NCBI GenBank assembly: GCA_025450135.1
Contig: JANWHZ010000012.1
Location: 1-14,221, forward strand
Reading direction: 5' to 3'
Length of the DNA stretch: 14,221 bases
Source of the DNA: Candidatus Saccharimonadales bacterium
Lineage (GTDB): Bacteria; Patescibacteriota; Saccharimonadia; Saccharimonadales; UBA4665
The position numbers were made by a program, and so were the translations under genes. Positions 6,436 to 12,359 of the stretch are shown here, piece by piece (position 1 is the stretch's first letter; each line of letters starts with the position of its first letter). The notes under the pieces are model-generated. The model was not told the DNA's origin, did not search any database, and saw nothing but the letters and a program-made list of their open reading frames with translations.

Positions 6436-6448
6436 GTTTTTGTTTTTG
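6436..6448 (-). repeat. A/C-rich leader repeat upstream of mraZ
   Basis: Minus-strand CAAAAACAAAAAC, identical to two copies in front of rsmH. It lies 26 bases before the mraZ ATG, inside the predicted leader. Confidence 0.55.
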
Positions 6449-6477
6449 TAGCTAAGTTTGGTTGCTTACCTACCTTA

Positions 6478-6533
6478 CCCACTGCCATGAATATACTACC
6501 CACGCCAACCCACTGCAATACCATTTTCACCCA
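6478..6533 (-). promoter_or_regulatory. Candidate MraZ operator (TGGG direct repeats)
   Basis: On the minus strand TGGG begins at 6533, 6512, 6502 and 6481, with a degenerate TGGT at 6523. Start-to-start distances are 10, 11, 10 and 21 bases, so all sit on the same helical face. Two copies read GTGGG-TTGGC-GTGGG, exactly the GTGGG-N5-GTGGG layout described for MraZ boxes in other bacteria. They overlap and bracket the predicted mraZ promoter. Confidence 0.72.
6490..6518 (-). promoter_or_regulatory. Candidate mraZ (dcw operon) promoter
   Basis: Minus-strand TATATT (6490-6495, 5 of 6 to TATAAT) lies 17 bases after TTGCAG (6513-6518, only TTG matches the -35 consensus). Predicted start is near 6483, giving a leader of about 74 bases that contains the A/C-rich repeat. 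Two TGGG repeats lie between the -35 and -10 hexamers, a position suited to repression. Confidence 0.55.
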
Positions 6534-6557
6534 TTATCTATGTCATTCGCGCAGCAT

Positions 6558-6566
6558 TTATCCACA
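6558..6566 (+). promoter_or_regulatory. DnaA box 1
   Basis: TTATCCACA, a perfect match to the TTATNCACA DnaA 9-mer, in the non-coding region between mraZ and the rRNA methylase. A second perfect box in the same orientation lies 30 bases downstream. Confidence 0.6.
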
Positions 6567-6587
6567 GATCTCTATCTAGCTACAAAC

Positions 6588-6596
6588 TTATACACA
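6588..6596 (+). promoter_or_regulatory. DnaA box 2
   Basis: TTATACACA, matching TTATNCACA exactly, same orientation as box 1 and 30 bases start to start (about three helical turns). No further clear boxes were seen in the window, so this is a two-box site rather than an obvious origin. Confidence 0.6.
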
Positions 6597-6654
6597 ACAT
6601 GTAGCGCACACTTATCGCCTCAAACCACTAGCCAAGGTGTAGCGGCTCATTGTC

Positions 6655-6663
6655 TGGTAGAGT
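6655..6663 (+). promoter_or_regulatory. Candidate extended -10 of the rRNA methylase gene
   Basis: TGG followed by TAGAGT (4 of 6 to TATAAT), 7 bases before ATG 6671. Placement would give a leaderless transcript, in line with the absence of a good SD. Weakest member of the set seen in this window. Confidence 0.3.
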
Positions 6664-6670
6664 AAGAATG

Positions 6671-7534
6671 ATGCGCCAGAGTATCCGTCTCTCACAAAAT
6701 TTTTTGAGTAACCAGCCACTCGTTGAACGGTTAGTAGCTCTGGCTGGCTTTGGACCCGAGGATACAATTTTAGACATTGGCGCTGGGTCAGGAAGCATTA
6801 CGCGTGCACTCGCCAGTCACGCTAGCCACGTGATTGCCTACGAGGCAGATGAACGGCTAGCCACAGAACTCAAGGGCAAATTTCTGATGCACCCTCATGT
6901 GCAAGTCATTATGGAGGACTTCTTGGAGACCGACTTGCCACTCGGGCGGTACAAAGTGTTTGCAAACATTCCGTTTAACAAGACGAGTGAGATTGTCCAC
7001 AAGTTACTGGACGGCTCTCATCCTCCAGTAGATGGTTATCTTATTATGCAGCGGGAGGCCGCGCAGAAGTTTGCCGGCCAGCTGTCACACCAGAGTTTAT
7101 TCTCAGTGCAGCACGCACCCTGGTTCAGCTTTGAAGTTCGACATACATTCCATGCCCGAGACTTTACGCCACAACCAAAAGTTACAGTGGTGCTACTTCA
7201 CTGCCTCCTCCGTACGAAACCGCTGTTGTTGGCGTCTGAAGCTCAGCTATACCGCGACCTCGTGTCGTATGTCTTTAACCACGCAAACCCCAACATTCTA
7301 CCCTGCCTTAAGCAACTGTTTCCAAGTAGCCACTTCGCTTTGGCAGAGCATGCACTCGGTCCAAAAGTTACTGCGAAGCCAAGCCGGCTCGATCCTCACG
7401 ATTGGCTTGCCTTGCTGCACGCTTTTGCATCTAATTCAAACGAGAGTCAAAAAAAAATGGTTGCGGGAGCGGCGGCTAAACAGCAGCACGAAGCTTCCCA
7501 GATAGCGAAGCAACATCGTACCCGTCCGTTCTGA
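6671..7534 (+). CDS. rRNA adenine N6-methyltransferase, Erm/KsgA family (Erm-like)
   Basis: SAM-dependent enzyme of the family that methylates adenines in rRNA: KsgA/RsmA acts on 16S helix 45, Erm on 23S A2058. With start 6671 it has 287 residues. Motifs: RLSQNFLSN (6-14), SAM-binding DIGAGSGSIT (35-44), acidic E58 in YEADERLA, catalytic motif NIPFNKTSE (99-107), MQREAAQKFAG (126-136) and FTPQPKVTVVLL (165-176). NIPF instead of NLPY, SQNF instead of GQNF and the long basic C-terminal tail (about 255-287) look more like Erm than KsgA, but motifs alone do not settle the substrate. TTG 6650 (with AAGGTG upstream) and ATG 6668 are alternative in-frame starts. A nine-A run at 7449-7457 lies in the tail. 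Confidence 0.85.
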   Translation: MRQSIRLSQNFLSNQPLVERLVALAGFGPEDTILDIGAGSGSITRALASHASHVIAYEADERLATELKGKFLMHPHVQVIMEDFLETDLPLGRYKVFANIPFNKTSEIVHKLLDGSHPPVDGYLIMQREAAQKFAGQLSHQSLFSVQHAPWFSFEVRHTFHARDFTPQPKVTVVLLHCLLRTKPLLLASEAQLYRDLVSYVFNHANPNILPCLKQLFPSSHFALAEHALGPKVTAKPSRLDPHDWLALLHAFASNSNESQKKMVAGAAAKQQHEASQIAKQHRTRPF

Positions 7535-7559
7535 CTTGCAGGCCAATAGCCGGAGAAAT

Positions 7560-8201
7560 TTAAAGATTAATCACAACTGGCACGCCGTCGATCAGCTTCA
7601 AAAAGGTGATGCCCGACTCATCGAAACGTTGCTCAAGCGTGTCATACATACTTTGCCTGGCTTCATCGCGCCAGTGCCAATCATGGATCGGCAGCACATA
7701 CTTAGGCTTAAGCTTAAGCGCTAGTGCAGTAGCTTTAACTACATCTCCCCACGGTGCCGTCACTGGTAGCGCCAGGATCGGCATAGACTCGGAAAAGCTA
7801 TGGCTGTCGCCAGGATCACTAAGTAGGCCCAGATAGTGATATCCTACTTGGTCTGGCGGATCGGCCGGAAAATACGGGCGGATTGTTTCGTGGGGTGCAT
7901 CAAAGAAACGAACTCCCTGAGGCGTTTCGCTCGACACGTTATCAATCCCGGCTTGCAGGAGCTGCTGCCGTGCATCTTGTGGCGCAGTGATCTGAACGTT
8001 TGGGAATTTCATTACCAACTGTTTAATGAGCTCAAGGTCCATATGGTCGCTATGGTTGTGGGTAATGAAAATGTCATCGAGAAACTCAAGCGTATTAACA
8101 TGCAACGTGCTAAAGCTGCCAGGGTCGAAAAGTACAGTTCTATTAATTGGTGTAGGCATCTCTACGAGTAGACACGAGTGCGTATATTTCGTAATCTTCA
8201 T
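7560..8201 (-). CDS. Metallo-beta-lactamase-fold hydrolase (UlaG-like)
   Basis: MBL-fold metal-dependent hydrolase of 213 residues. It starts MKITKYTHSCLLVE, as in UlaG-like proteins, with the metal-binding THNHSDHMD at 47-55 (HxHxDH), a further candidate ligand region GDSHSF at 131-136, and the late His in LPIHDWHW (H173). The exact substrate cannot be read from sequence; relatives include lactonases and nucleic-acid enzymes, and this short form is usually annotated only as an MBL-fold hydrolase. Two ATGs are adjacent (8204 and 8201); the SD (GAGGAG) is 3 bases from the first and 6 from the second, so 8201 is preferred. It converges with the rRNA methylase gene, 25 bases apart, with no terminator visible. 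A possible TATACT -10 lies at 8233-8238. Confidence 0.87.
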   Translation of the reverse strand: MKITKYTHSCLLVEMPTPINRTVLFDPGSFSTLHVNTLEFLDDIFITHNHSDHMDLELIKQLVMKFPNVQITAPQDARQQLLQAGIDNVSSETPQGVRFFDAPHETIRPYFPADPPDQVGYHYLGLLSDPGDSHSFSESMPILALPVTAPWGDVVKATALALKLKPKYVLPIHDWHWRDEARQSMYDTLEQRFDESGITFLKLIDGVPVVINL

Positions 8202-8266
8202 CATCCTCTCCTCTCAAACAAAAACTACCCATAGTATACGCTGGGGGTGGCTTGTGCGCGGTGAAA

Positions 8267-8692
8267 TTACGGGTGCATGAGGCCAATGACCACGGCCATG
8301 ACAACAACAGTGACAAGCTCATGAGCCAGGTTCAACAACGTCAGCATCTTACGGCGCTCCTCAAACGTGTCGTGCACATATATGCGAGCTGCTGTAAAGC
8401 CGATCCATAACCAGAAAGCCGATGCGACCGCCGCTTGCATGTAGGTGGTCTGAAAATACTGATTACTGAGATACGTGACATGCGCTAAGACGTATGCCGT
8501 AAAAAGTGAGGCTACAAAAACAGAACCGTACATCCACAACATCATACTTGGCGTCATCTTACTTCGGTCTGGCTTAACCTTTGCTAGCTTCATCCATAAG
8601 CTGCCGAAACCCGCCGGCATGTACCATAGCGAACCGACGATCATGCTCGAGACTGCGGCTAGAACTACTGCGAAATAGTTGACAGGCACCAT
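8267..8692 (-). CDS. DUF1761-type four-helix membrane protein
   Basis: Integral membrane protein of 141 residues with four hydrophobic segments (about 6-25, 52-72, 82-103, 120-139). The N-terminal NYFAVVLAAVSSMIVGSLWY followed by FGSLWMKL closely resembles the start of the DUF1761 family, and the general length and topology agree. Function of the family is unknown. The start codon follows an excellent SD (AAGGAGG, 5 bases before ATG), unlike many neighbours. A 14-base perfect palindrome lies 18 bases upstream. It sits between the helicase and MBL genes on the same strand, so co-transcription is possible but no functional link is evident. Confidence 0.8.
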   Translation of the reverse strand: MVPVNYFAVVLAAVSSMIVGSLWYMPAGFGSLWMKLAKVKPDRSKMTPSMMLWMYGSVFVASLFTAYVLAHVTYLSNQYFQTTYMQAAVASAFWLWIGFTAARIYVHDTFEERRKMLTLLNLAHELVTVVVMAVVIGLMHP

Positions 8693-8709
8693 AGACCCTC
8701 CTTATAAGT

Positions 8710-8723
8710 TACTGAGCTCAGTA
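8710..8723. promoter_or_regulatory. 14-base perfect palindrome upstream of the DUF1761 gene
   Basis: TACTGAGCTCAGTA is fully self-complementary and lies 17 bases upstream of the ATG, just before the SD. A minus-strand CATACT -10-like hexamer overlaps its upstream edge. It could be the binding site of a dimeric regulator; a chance palindrome cannot be excluded. Confidence 0.4.
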
Positions 8724-8757
8724 TGCTCCGCAGCCCAACAATTCGTCCAGCTGTATC

Positions 8758-10296
8758 TCAGTTTGCCGTACGTAGCAACGCCAGTAGTTCGTCGCCATAC
8801 AAATCAAGCTTTTTGGCACCAATGCCTGGCATAGCAAGCAGCTGGCGGGCGGTGTGAGGAGGGTACGCAGCTAAGGCCTCAAGCAATGCATCATGCGCCA
8901 CGATGTATGGCGGCACGCCATCAACCATTGCCCGCCGAGTACGCCACATTTTAAGCCTTTCCAATAATATCGGGTCGACGAATACAGCTGGTTGGCTGCC
9001 GTCCGCCTCAACAGTCACATCGGCAGCATCTTCGGTTCGCTCTGCCAGCAATGCAGATCTTGCTCGCGCAACTGCATCGAATTCGAAGATGGCCGGATGC
9101 AGCTTCATCGCCATCGCATTCATTCCGGTCAAATATATGCCATCCAACGAACGAACCCTTGATAATGCGACATAACCCATTCCCGGCGTAAACGACCGGC
9201 TAAGGTCGATTTCAGCAGCATCGAGGCTCATCCCCTGGCTCTTATGTATAGTGATCGCCCACGCCAGCCGTAAGGGTAGCTGGCTGACCTCGGCCCGCTT
9301 TTTACCATCTTCCGTCAGTGCCCATGAATATGGCTCAACGACAATGCGTTTAGCGTTATGTAATAATTCGACTACTGGCAAACTGCCCTGAAAGCTTACA
9401 ATCTTACCTCGGCTGCCATTGACAAAGCCGCTGGCAAAGTCATTGGCTACAAACATGACTTCGGCGCCAACCTTTAACTCTAGCTGCATAGGGGCAAGTA
9501 CGCTGCGCACAAGCTGTTCAACTTTCGTAGCGTTGCCATGCGTCTCCATGGGGAATACCCGGGTCTGACCGTTTAGCGCTTGTAGGTACTTGCTATTGAT
9601 AGAATCAACGTCGACATTGTGTGAATACAGCCGCGTTACGGCAGTATCTTTATTCGGATGCACGCCCACACGCTCTTGCAACGCCTCGGTATGCCATGCT
9701 TCTACTTGCCCGCTGCGCATCGCTTCAAGCACATCGAGCAGCCGATCGTTCGCCTGACGGTGTTGCTCTGTGATATAGCAAATCTCCGGGTCAAGCTCTG
9801 CCCATGCAGCAGATAAGTGGACAAAATCTTCTGGTTCAGCGCCCCGGCTCACCGGCGGCAGCTGGAACAGATCACCAACTAGTACAACCTGCATCCCACC
9901 AAACGGTGCAGCATCTTCACGAATAATCTTGCATAGCTCATTCAACATATCTAGGCGACTGCCATGCAGCATAGACACCTCATCGATCACCAGAATATCC
10001 GTAGTGATATAGCGGCTACGCAGTGTAGCATTGGTAGATAAAATATCTCTATCAAATTGCGTCAGTGTATCGCGGATCCCAAGACCAGACCATGCGTGCA
10101 CGGTCGCACCGCCAATATGCGTTGCAGCGATTCCGGTGCTTGCCGTCACGGCCAACCGCTGGCCGCGCCTATGCACCCGCCGAATAAATTCATTTAACAC
10201 ATACGTCTTGCCTGATCCTGGAGCACCCGTTAAAAAAACAGAAGTGCCTGAAAGCATCACCTGTAGCGCCTGCTGTTGCCTCATAGTGCTTACCAT
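8758..10296 (-). CDS. PIF1-like SF1B DNA helicase with C-terminal HRDC-like region
   Basis: ATP-dependent 5'-3' DNA helicase of the PIF1/RecD-related SF1B group, 512 residues. Motifs in order: Walker A GAPGSGKT (24-31), Ia TASTGIAATHIGG (51-63), Walker B VIDEVSML (103-110), III GDLFQLPPV (141-149), QHR (178-180), then ITIHKSQGMSLD (348-359) and YVALSRVRSLDGIYL (375-389) near the C-terminus of the core. Residues about 440-512 resemble an HRDC nucleic-acid-binding domain (MVDGVPPYIVAHDALLEAL, then LLAMPGIGAKKLDLYGDELL). Such helicases act in genome maintenance, on G-quadruplex or R-loop structures. No SD precedes ATG 10296; ATG 10284 is an in-frame alternative, with an AATAAT hexamer (TGA before it) 10 bases upstream. 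It follows the NYN gene by 48 bases. Confidence 0.92.
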   Translation of the reverse strand: MVSTMRQQQALQVMLSGTSVFLTGAPGSGKTYVLNEFIRRVHRRGQRLAVTASTGIAATHIGGATVHAWSGLGIRDTLTQFDRDILSTNATLRSRYITTDILVIDEVSMLHGSRLDMLNELCKIIREDAAPFGGMQVVLVGDLFQLPPVSRGAEPEDFVHLSAAWAELDPEICYITEQHRQANDRLLDVLEAMRSGQVEAWHTEALQERVGVHPNKDTAVTRLYSHNVDVDSINSKYLQALNGQTRVFPMETHGNATKVEQLVRSVLAPMQLELKVGAEVMFVANDFASGFVNGSRGKIVSFQGSLPVVELLHNAKRIVVEPYSWALTEDGKKRAEVSQLPLRLAWAITIHKSQGMSLDAAEIDLSRSFTPGMGYVALSRVRSLDGIYLTGMNAMAMKLHPAIFEFDAVARARSALLAERTEDAADVTVEADGSQPAVFVDPILLERLKMWRTRRAMVDGVPPYIVAHDALLEALAAYPPHTARQLLAMPGIGAKKLDLYGDELLALLRTAN

Positions 10297-10344
10297 TATT
10301 TCACGGCAAGGCCGGTCCGGCTACGGGAAGTAATACAACGTTTT

Positions 10345-10911
10345 TTACTTCTTGCGGAATTTACCTAACAGGCTCTTTCTATCGCGATACGCTAGGTCGC
10401 GTCGAAACATATCAAGTCTAACAATATACTTTTCGAACTGATTGTAGAGCTGAGAATAATGTGCACTTGGCGTCATAAGGTGTAGCAGCCTGCCTTTGCT
10501 TTCGAGGTACTCCACGAGCGAGAAGAAGTCACCGTCCCCAGAGACAATTATCGCTTTCTGGTAATTGCTCATCTCCTTCATTGCCCAGAGCACCAGGTCG
10601 GCATCAATATTGCCCTTCACCGGCCGCGCCTCTTCTTTTTCATCCTCATTCTGCTCTTCGGCTCGCGGCTTAGTCACATCGAATGTCGGTTTGAGCACAA
10701 CCATATAGCCTGCCTCGTGCATTTTTTCATACAGGTCCTCGTTCGCAGGGATATAACCGATAAACATAAAGGCCTTTTCAACGTTGTACCGCTCGGCAAG
10801 GAACCTACGGAAACGTACCCAATTCATTTTCCAGCCGAATTTTTGGGTGCCAATATTCAAGTTCTGGCTATCGATAAAAGCGTAGACACGTGGCTTATCT
10901 GACGGTTTCAT
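10345..10911 (-). CDS. NYN/PIN-like domain protein (putative ribonuclease, LabA/DUF88-like)
   Basis: Cytosolic protein of 188 residues with the NYN (Nedd4-BP1, YacP-like) fold of the PIN nuclease superfamily, expected to be a metal-dependent ribonuclease. Acidic active-site positions are visible: D14 with N17 in FIDSQNLN (12-19), D103 and D105 in KGNIDADLVLWAM (99-111), and D126/D128 in VSGDGDFFSLVEYL (123-136). A charged acidic insertion (AEEQNEDEKEEARP, 84-97) precedes the second motif, and the C-terminus is basic. The target RNA is unknown. The ATG directly follows an extended -10 element, so the mRNA may be leaderless. It is divergent from the Met/Pro-rich gene and may be co-transcribed with the helicase. 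Confidence 0.88.
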   Translation of the reverse strand: MKPSDKPRVYAFIDSQNLNIGTQKFGWKMNWVRFRRFLAERYNVEKAFMFIGYIPANEDLYEKMHEAGYMVVLKPTFDVTKPRAEEQNEDEKEEARPVKGNIDADLVLWAMKEMSNYQKAIIVSGDGDFFSLVEYLESKGRLLHLMTPSAHYSQLYNQFEKYIVRLDMFRRDLAYRDRKSLLGKFRKK

Positions 10912-10917
10912 AGCTCT

Positions 10918-10926
10918 ATGATACCA
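10918..10926 (-). promoter_or_regulatory. Extended -10 promoter, NYN gene
   Basis: Minus-strand TGG-TATCAT (5 of 6 to TATAAT, with TGN extension), followed by exactly six bases and then the ATG. The predicted start coincides with the A of the ATG. Confidence 0.5.
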
Positions 10927-10949
10927 TCCGGCACGGTCAATGCCCTCGG

Positions 10950-10979
10950 TTGTGCATTTCGAAGCGTAAGGAGTATGAT
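10950..10979 (+). promoter_or_regulatory. Candidate promoter of the Met/Pro-rich gene
   Basis: TATGAT at 10974-10979 (5 of 6) preceded, with an 18-base spacer, by TTGTGC at 10950-10955 (first three bases match). Leader of about 36 bases with SD AGGAAGGA. TATAAA at 10991-10996 is a second candidate -10. Confidence 0.4.
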
Positions 10980-11021
10980 GGAGGCATTACTATAAACCTC
11001 ATTAGGAAGGAATAAGACCAG

Positions 11022-11420
11022 ATGGGATTATTTGACTTTATGAAGCTTGGCAATAAATCGCAAGACAGCACAACAACGCCAGCGGATAGCGCAACGGCTA
11101 TGCCGACGGATAGCGGCATGCCAATGAATACGGACATTCCAGCACCAAACGTCAATACCGCCGAAGCTGCCGCACCGGTTGCCATGCCATCAGAACCAGC
11201 CATGCCGGCAGCTCCTGCTGTAATGTCGGATGCTGCCACCAACAGCGACGTACAATCCGATATGGCACCTGCGGCAACAAGCATGCCTGAGCCAGCGATG
11301 CCAGCCGAAGCTACACCCACTATGCCTAGTTCAACTGATACCTCTACAATGCCATCCATGCCAGAGAGTGGCAGTGCCGACAATTCATCGTCCGAAGACA
11401 CTACACCCCCTGCCGCCTAA
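11022..11420 (+). CDS. Met/Pro/Ala-rich acidic low-complexity protein of unknown function
   Basis: 132 residues. The first twelve (MGLFDFMKLGNK) form a short amphipathic start like that of some LysM/BON-type bacterial proteins; the rest is disordered-looking, built from Ala, Pro, Ser, Thr, Asp, Glu and Met, with loose MPxxPAMP-type repeats. From residue 13 on there is not one Lys, Arg or His, and there are about 14 Met overall, so the protein is strongly acidic. No signal peptide, lipobox or membrane segment. SD AGGAAGGA about 10 bases before the ATG supports the plus-strand frame over the overlapping minus-strand frame at 10937-11401. Convergent with RNase HI, whose stop lies 4 bases away. 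Function not recognised. Confidence 0.7.
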   Translation: MGLFDFMKLGNKSQDSTTTPADSATAMPTDSGMPMNTDIPAPNVNTAEAAAPVAMPSEPAMPAAPAVMSDAATNSDVQSDMAPAATSMPEPAMPAEATPTMPSSTDTSTMPSMPESGSADNSSSEDTTPPAA

Positions 11421-11424
11421 AATT

Positions 11425-11850
11425 CTAGGACAAGTGTTTTTTACGAGCCTCGTTGGCCCAATGGTCGGCGAGCTCGTTTAATTCATGATGGTTATGCCCA
11501 CGTATCCAGACGAGTTTGGCATTTGATTTTTTATACAGGGAGTAAACTTCTTGCACAATATCTAAGTTGCTGATTTCCCCATTCCTTTTCTTCCAGCCAT
11601 TCTTCTCCCAGCTGGGCGCCCATTTGGTGATGACGTTTACCCAAAATTCGCTGTCTGTCCAGATTTCACATTGTTCACCGCTTGCGTGCTTGAGAGCATT
11701 GATAAGCGCAAAACCTTCCATACGAATATTTGTCGTCGATTTATTATCCGGCTCACTTCCGAGAATGACTGGTTTGCCGTCGAGCAAAACAGCGAATCCA
11801 CCTGGCCCGGGGTTCGGGCTGGCGCTGCCATCAGTGTAGTAAATCCTCAT
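11425..11850 (-). CDS. rnhA: Ribonuclease HI
   Basis: Endonuclease that cuts the RNA strand of RNA-DNA hybrids. From ATG 11850 the protein is 141 residues, with all four carboxylates of the DEDD active site: D7 in YYTDGSASPNPGPGG, E45 in RMEGFALINAL, D66 in WTDSEFWV and D129 in LNELADHWA, plus the mobile-loop His (H119, RGHNHHE). The basic handle (WEKNGWKKRNG, 81-91) is present, as in E. coli RNase HI. The start at 11850 is preferred because GAAGGGG stands 6 bases upstream and the TDGS strand should be near the N-terminus; the frame remains open to a TTG at 11898. A short leaderless-looking ORF lies upstream. Confidence 0.95.
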   Translation of the reverse strand: MRIYYTDGSASPNPGPGGFAVLLDGKPVILGSEPDNKSTTNIRMEGFALINALKHASGEQCEIWTDSEFWVNVITKWAPSWEKNGWKKRNGEISNLDIVQEVYSLYKKSNAKLVWIRGHNHHELNELADHWANEARKKHLS

Positions 11851-11878
11851 ACGCGCCCCTTCCCTACGTACCAACCAC

Positions 11879-11917
11879 TTAGTTGATGCGTTGTTCAAGC
11901 TCTAAGTTGTGTGCCAT
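11879..11917 (-). CDS. Possible 12-codon leaderless micro-ORF upstream of rnhA
   Basis: ATG at 11917 stands six bases after an extended -10 element and opens a 12-codon frame reading MAHNLELEQRIN, then TAA. The rnhA ATG with its SD follows 28 bases later, in another frame. If the promoter call is right, this would be the first codon of the mRNA, making a leader peptide or chance ATG at the transcript start. Confidence 0.3.
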   Translation of the reverse strand: MAHNLELEQRIN

Positions 11918-11923
11918 CTTTTT

Positions 11924-11932
11924 ATAATATCA
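11924..11932 (-). promoter_or_regulatory. Extended -10 promoter for rnhA
   Basis: Minus-strand TGA-TATTAT (5 of 6 with TGN extension). Predicted start at about 11917 gives a leader of about 67 bases to the rnhA ATG. No -35 match seen. Confidence 0.45.
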
Positions 11933-11990
11933 TCTGTATCGATGTAAATATTACTTTGATGTTCCCTCGCTTAGGGACATAAATGTATAC

Positions 11991-12359
11991 ATGGAAATAA
12001 CCGGTCTAGTCCTATGGACGCTAGATAATACACTGTCCGTAAAATTCTATAAGAAGCTTGGCTTCGATGTGGTCGAGACAAGTGACCGTCATAGCGTAGT
12101 ACAACTCGGCACCTATAAAATCTTCCTGGTTAGCTCTCGCGACGAAGATGAGTTCGGTAGCGACTCTCTTGCTAGCAGCAAAGGTAAAGGTATGTATATA
12201 TACGTCCATTCCACAAGCGTAGACGCGCTATATGATCGATTCATAGAAAATGGCATCATACCGCACACTAAGCCACGCGATTGGGATTGGGGCAACCGAG
12301 AATTTATCGTCAAAGATCCGGATGGCTACAAACTTTGTTTTTGGACAAAAAGTAGTTAG
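11991..12359 (+). CDS. VOC superfamily (glyoxalase/bleomycin-resistance-like) protein
   Basis: 122 residues, the size of a single VOC protein made of two beta-alpha-beta-beta-beta modules. Module one is visible as ITGLVLWTLDNTLSVKFYKKLGFDVVE (3-29), module two ends in the hallmark WGNREFIVKDPDGYKLCFWTK (100-120). The usual first metal ligand (His/Glu in the first strand) is not evident, since the strand reads GLVLW, so it may be a binding protein rather than a metalloenzyme; substrate unknown. No SD precedes the ATG. A CATAAAT hexamer-like sequence ends 6 bases upstream, which would again fit a leaderless start, but without the TG extension. It converges with the SDR gene and shares stop-codon bases with it. 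Confidence 0.82.
   Translation: MEITGLVLWTLDNTLSVKFYKKLGFDVVETSDRHSVVQLGTYKIFLVSSRDEDEFGSDSLASSKGKGMYIYVHSTSVDALYDRFIENGIIPHTKPRDWDWGNREFIVKDPDGYKLCFWTKSS

Noticed and set aside
6410..6670. Replication origin
   Set aside because: Only two DnaA boxes, no clear AT-rich unwinding region and no dnaA or dnaN beside it in this window.
7032..7505. Plus-strand 157-codon frame inside the rRNA methylase gene
   Set aside because: Out-of-frame shadow; Ser/Cys/His-rich translation with no motif. Only its end matters as the product of a hypothetical frameshift.
10311..10321. GCCGGTCCGGC palindrome between the NYN and helicase genes as a terminator
   Set aside because: Only 5-base arms with a single-base centre and no T-run; too short to form a stable hairpin.
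10937..11401. Minus-strand 154-codon frame antisense to the Met/Pro-rich gene
   Set aside because: Its Gly/Ala/Ser/Val-rich translation mirrors the low-complexity plus strand; the plus frame has the SD and promoter. Not fully excluded.
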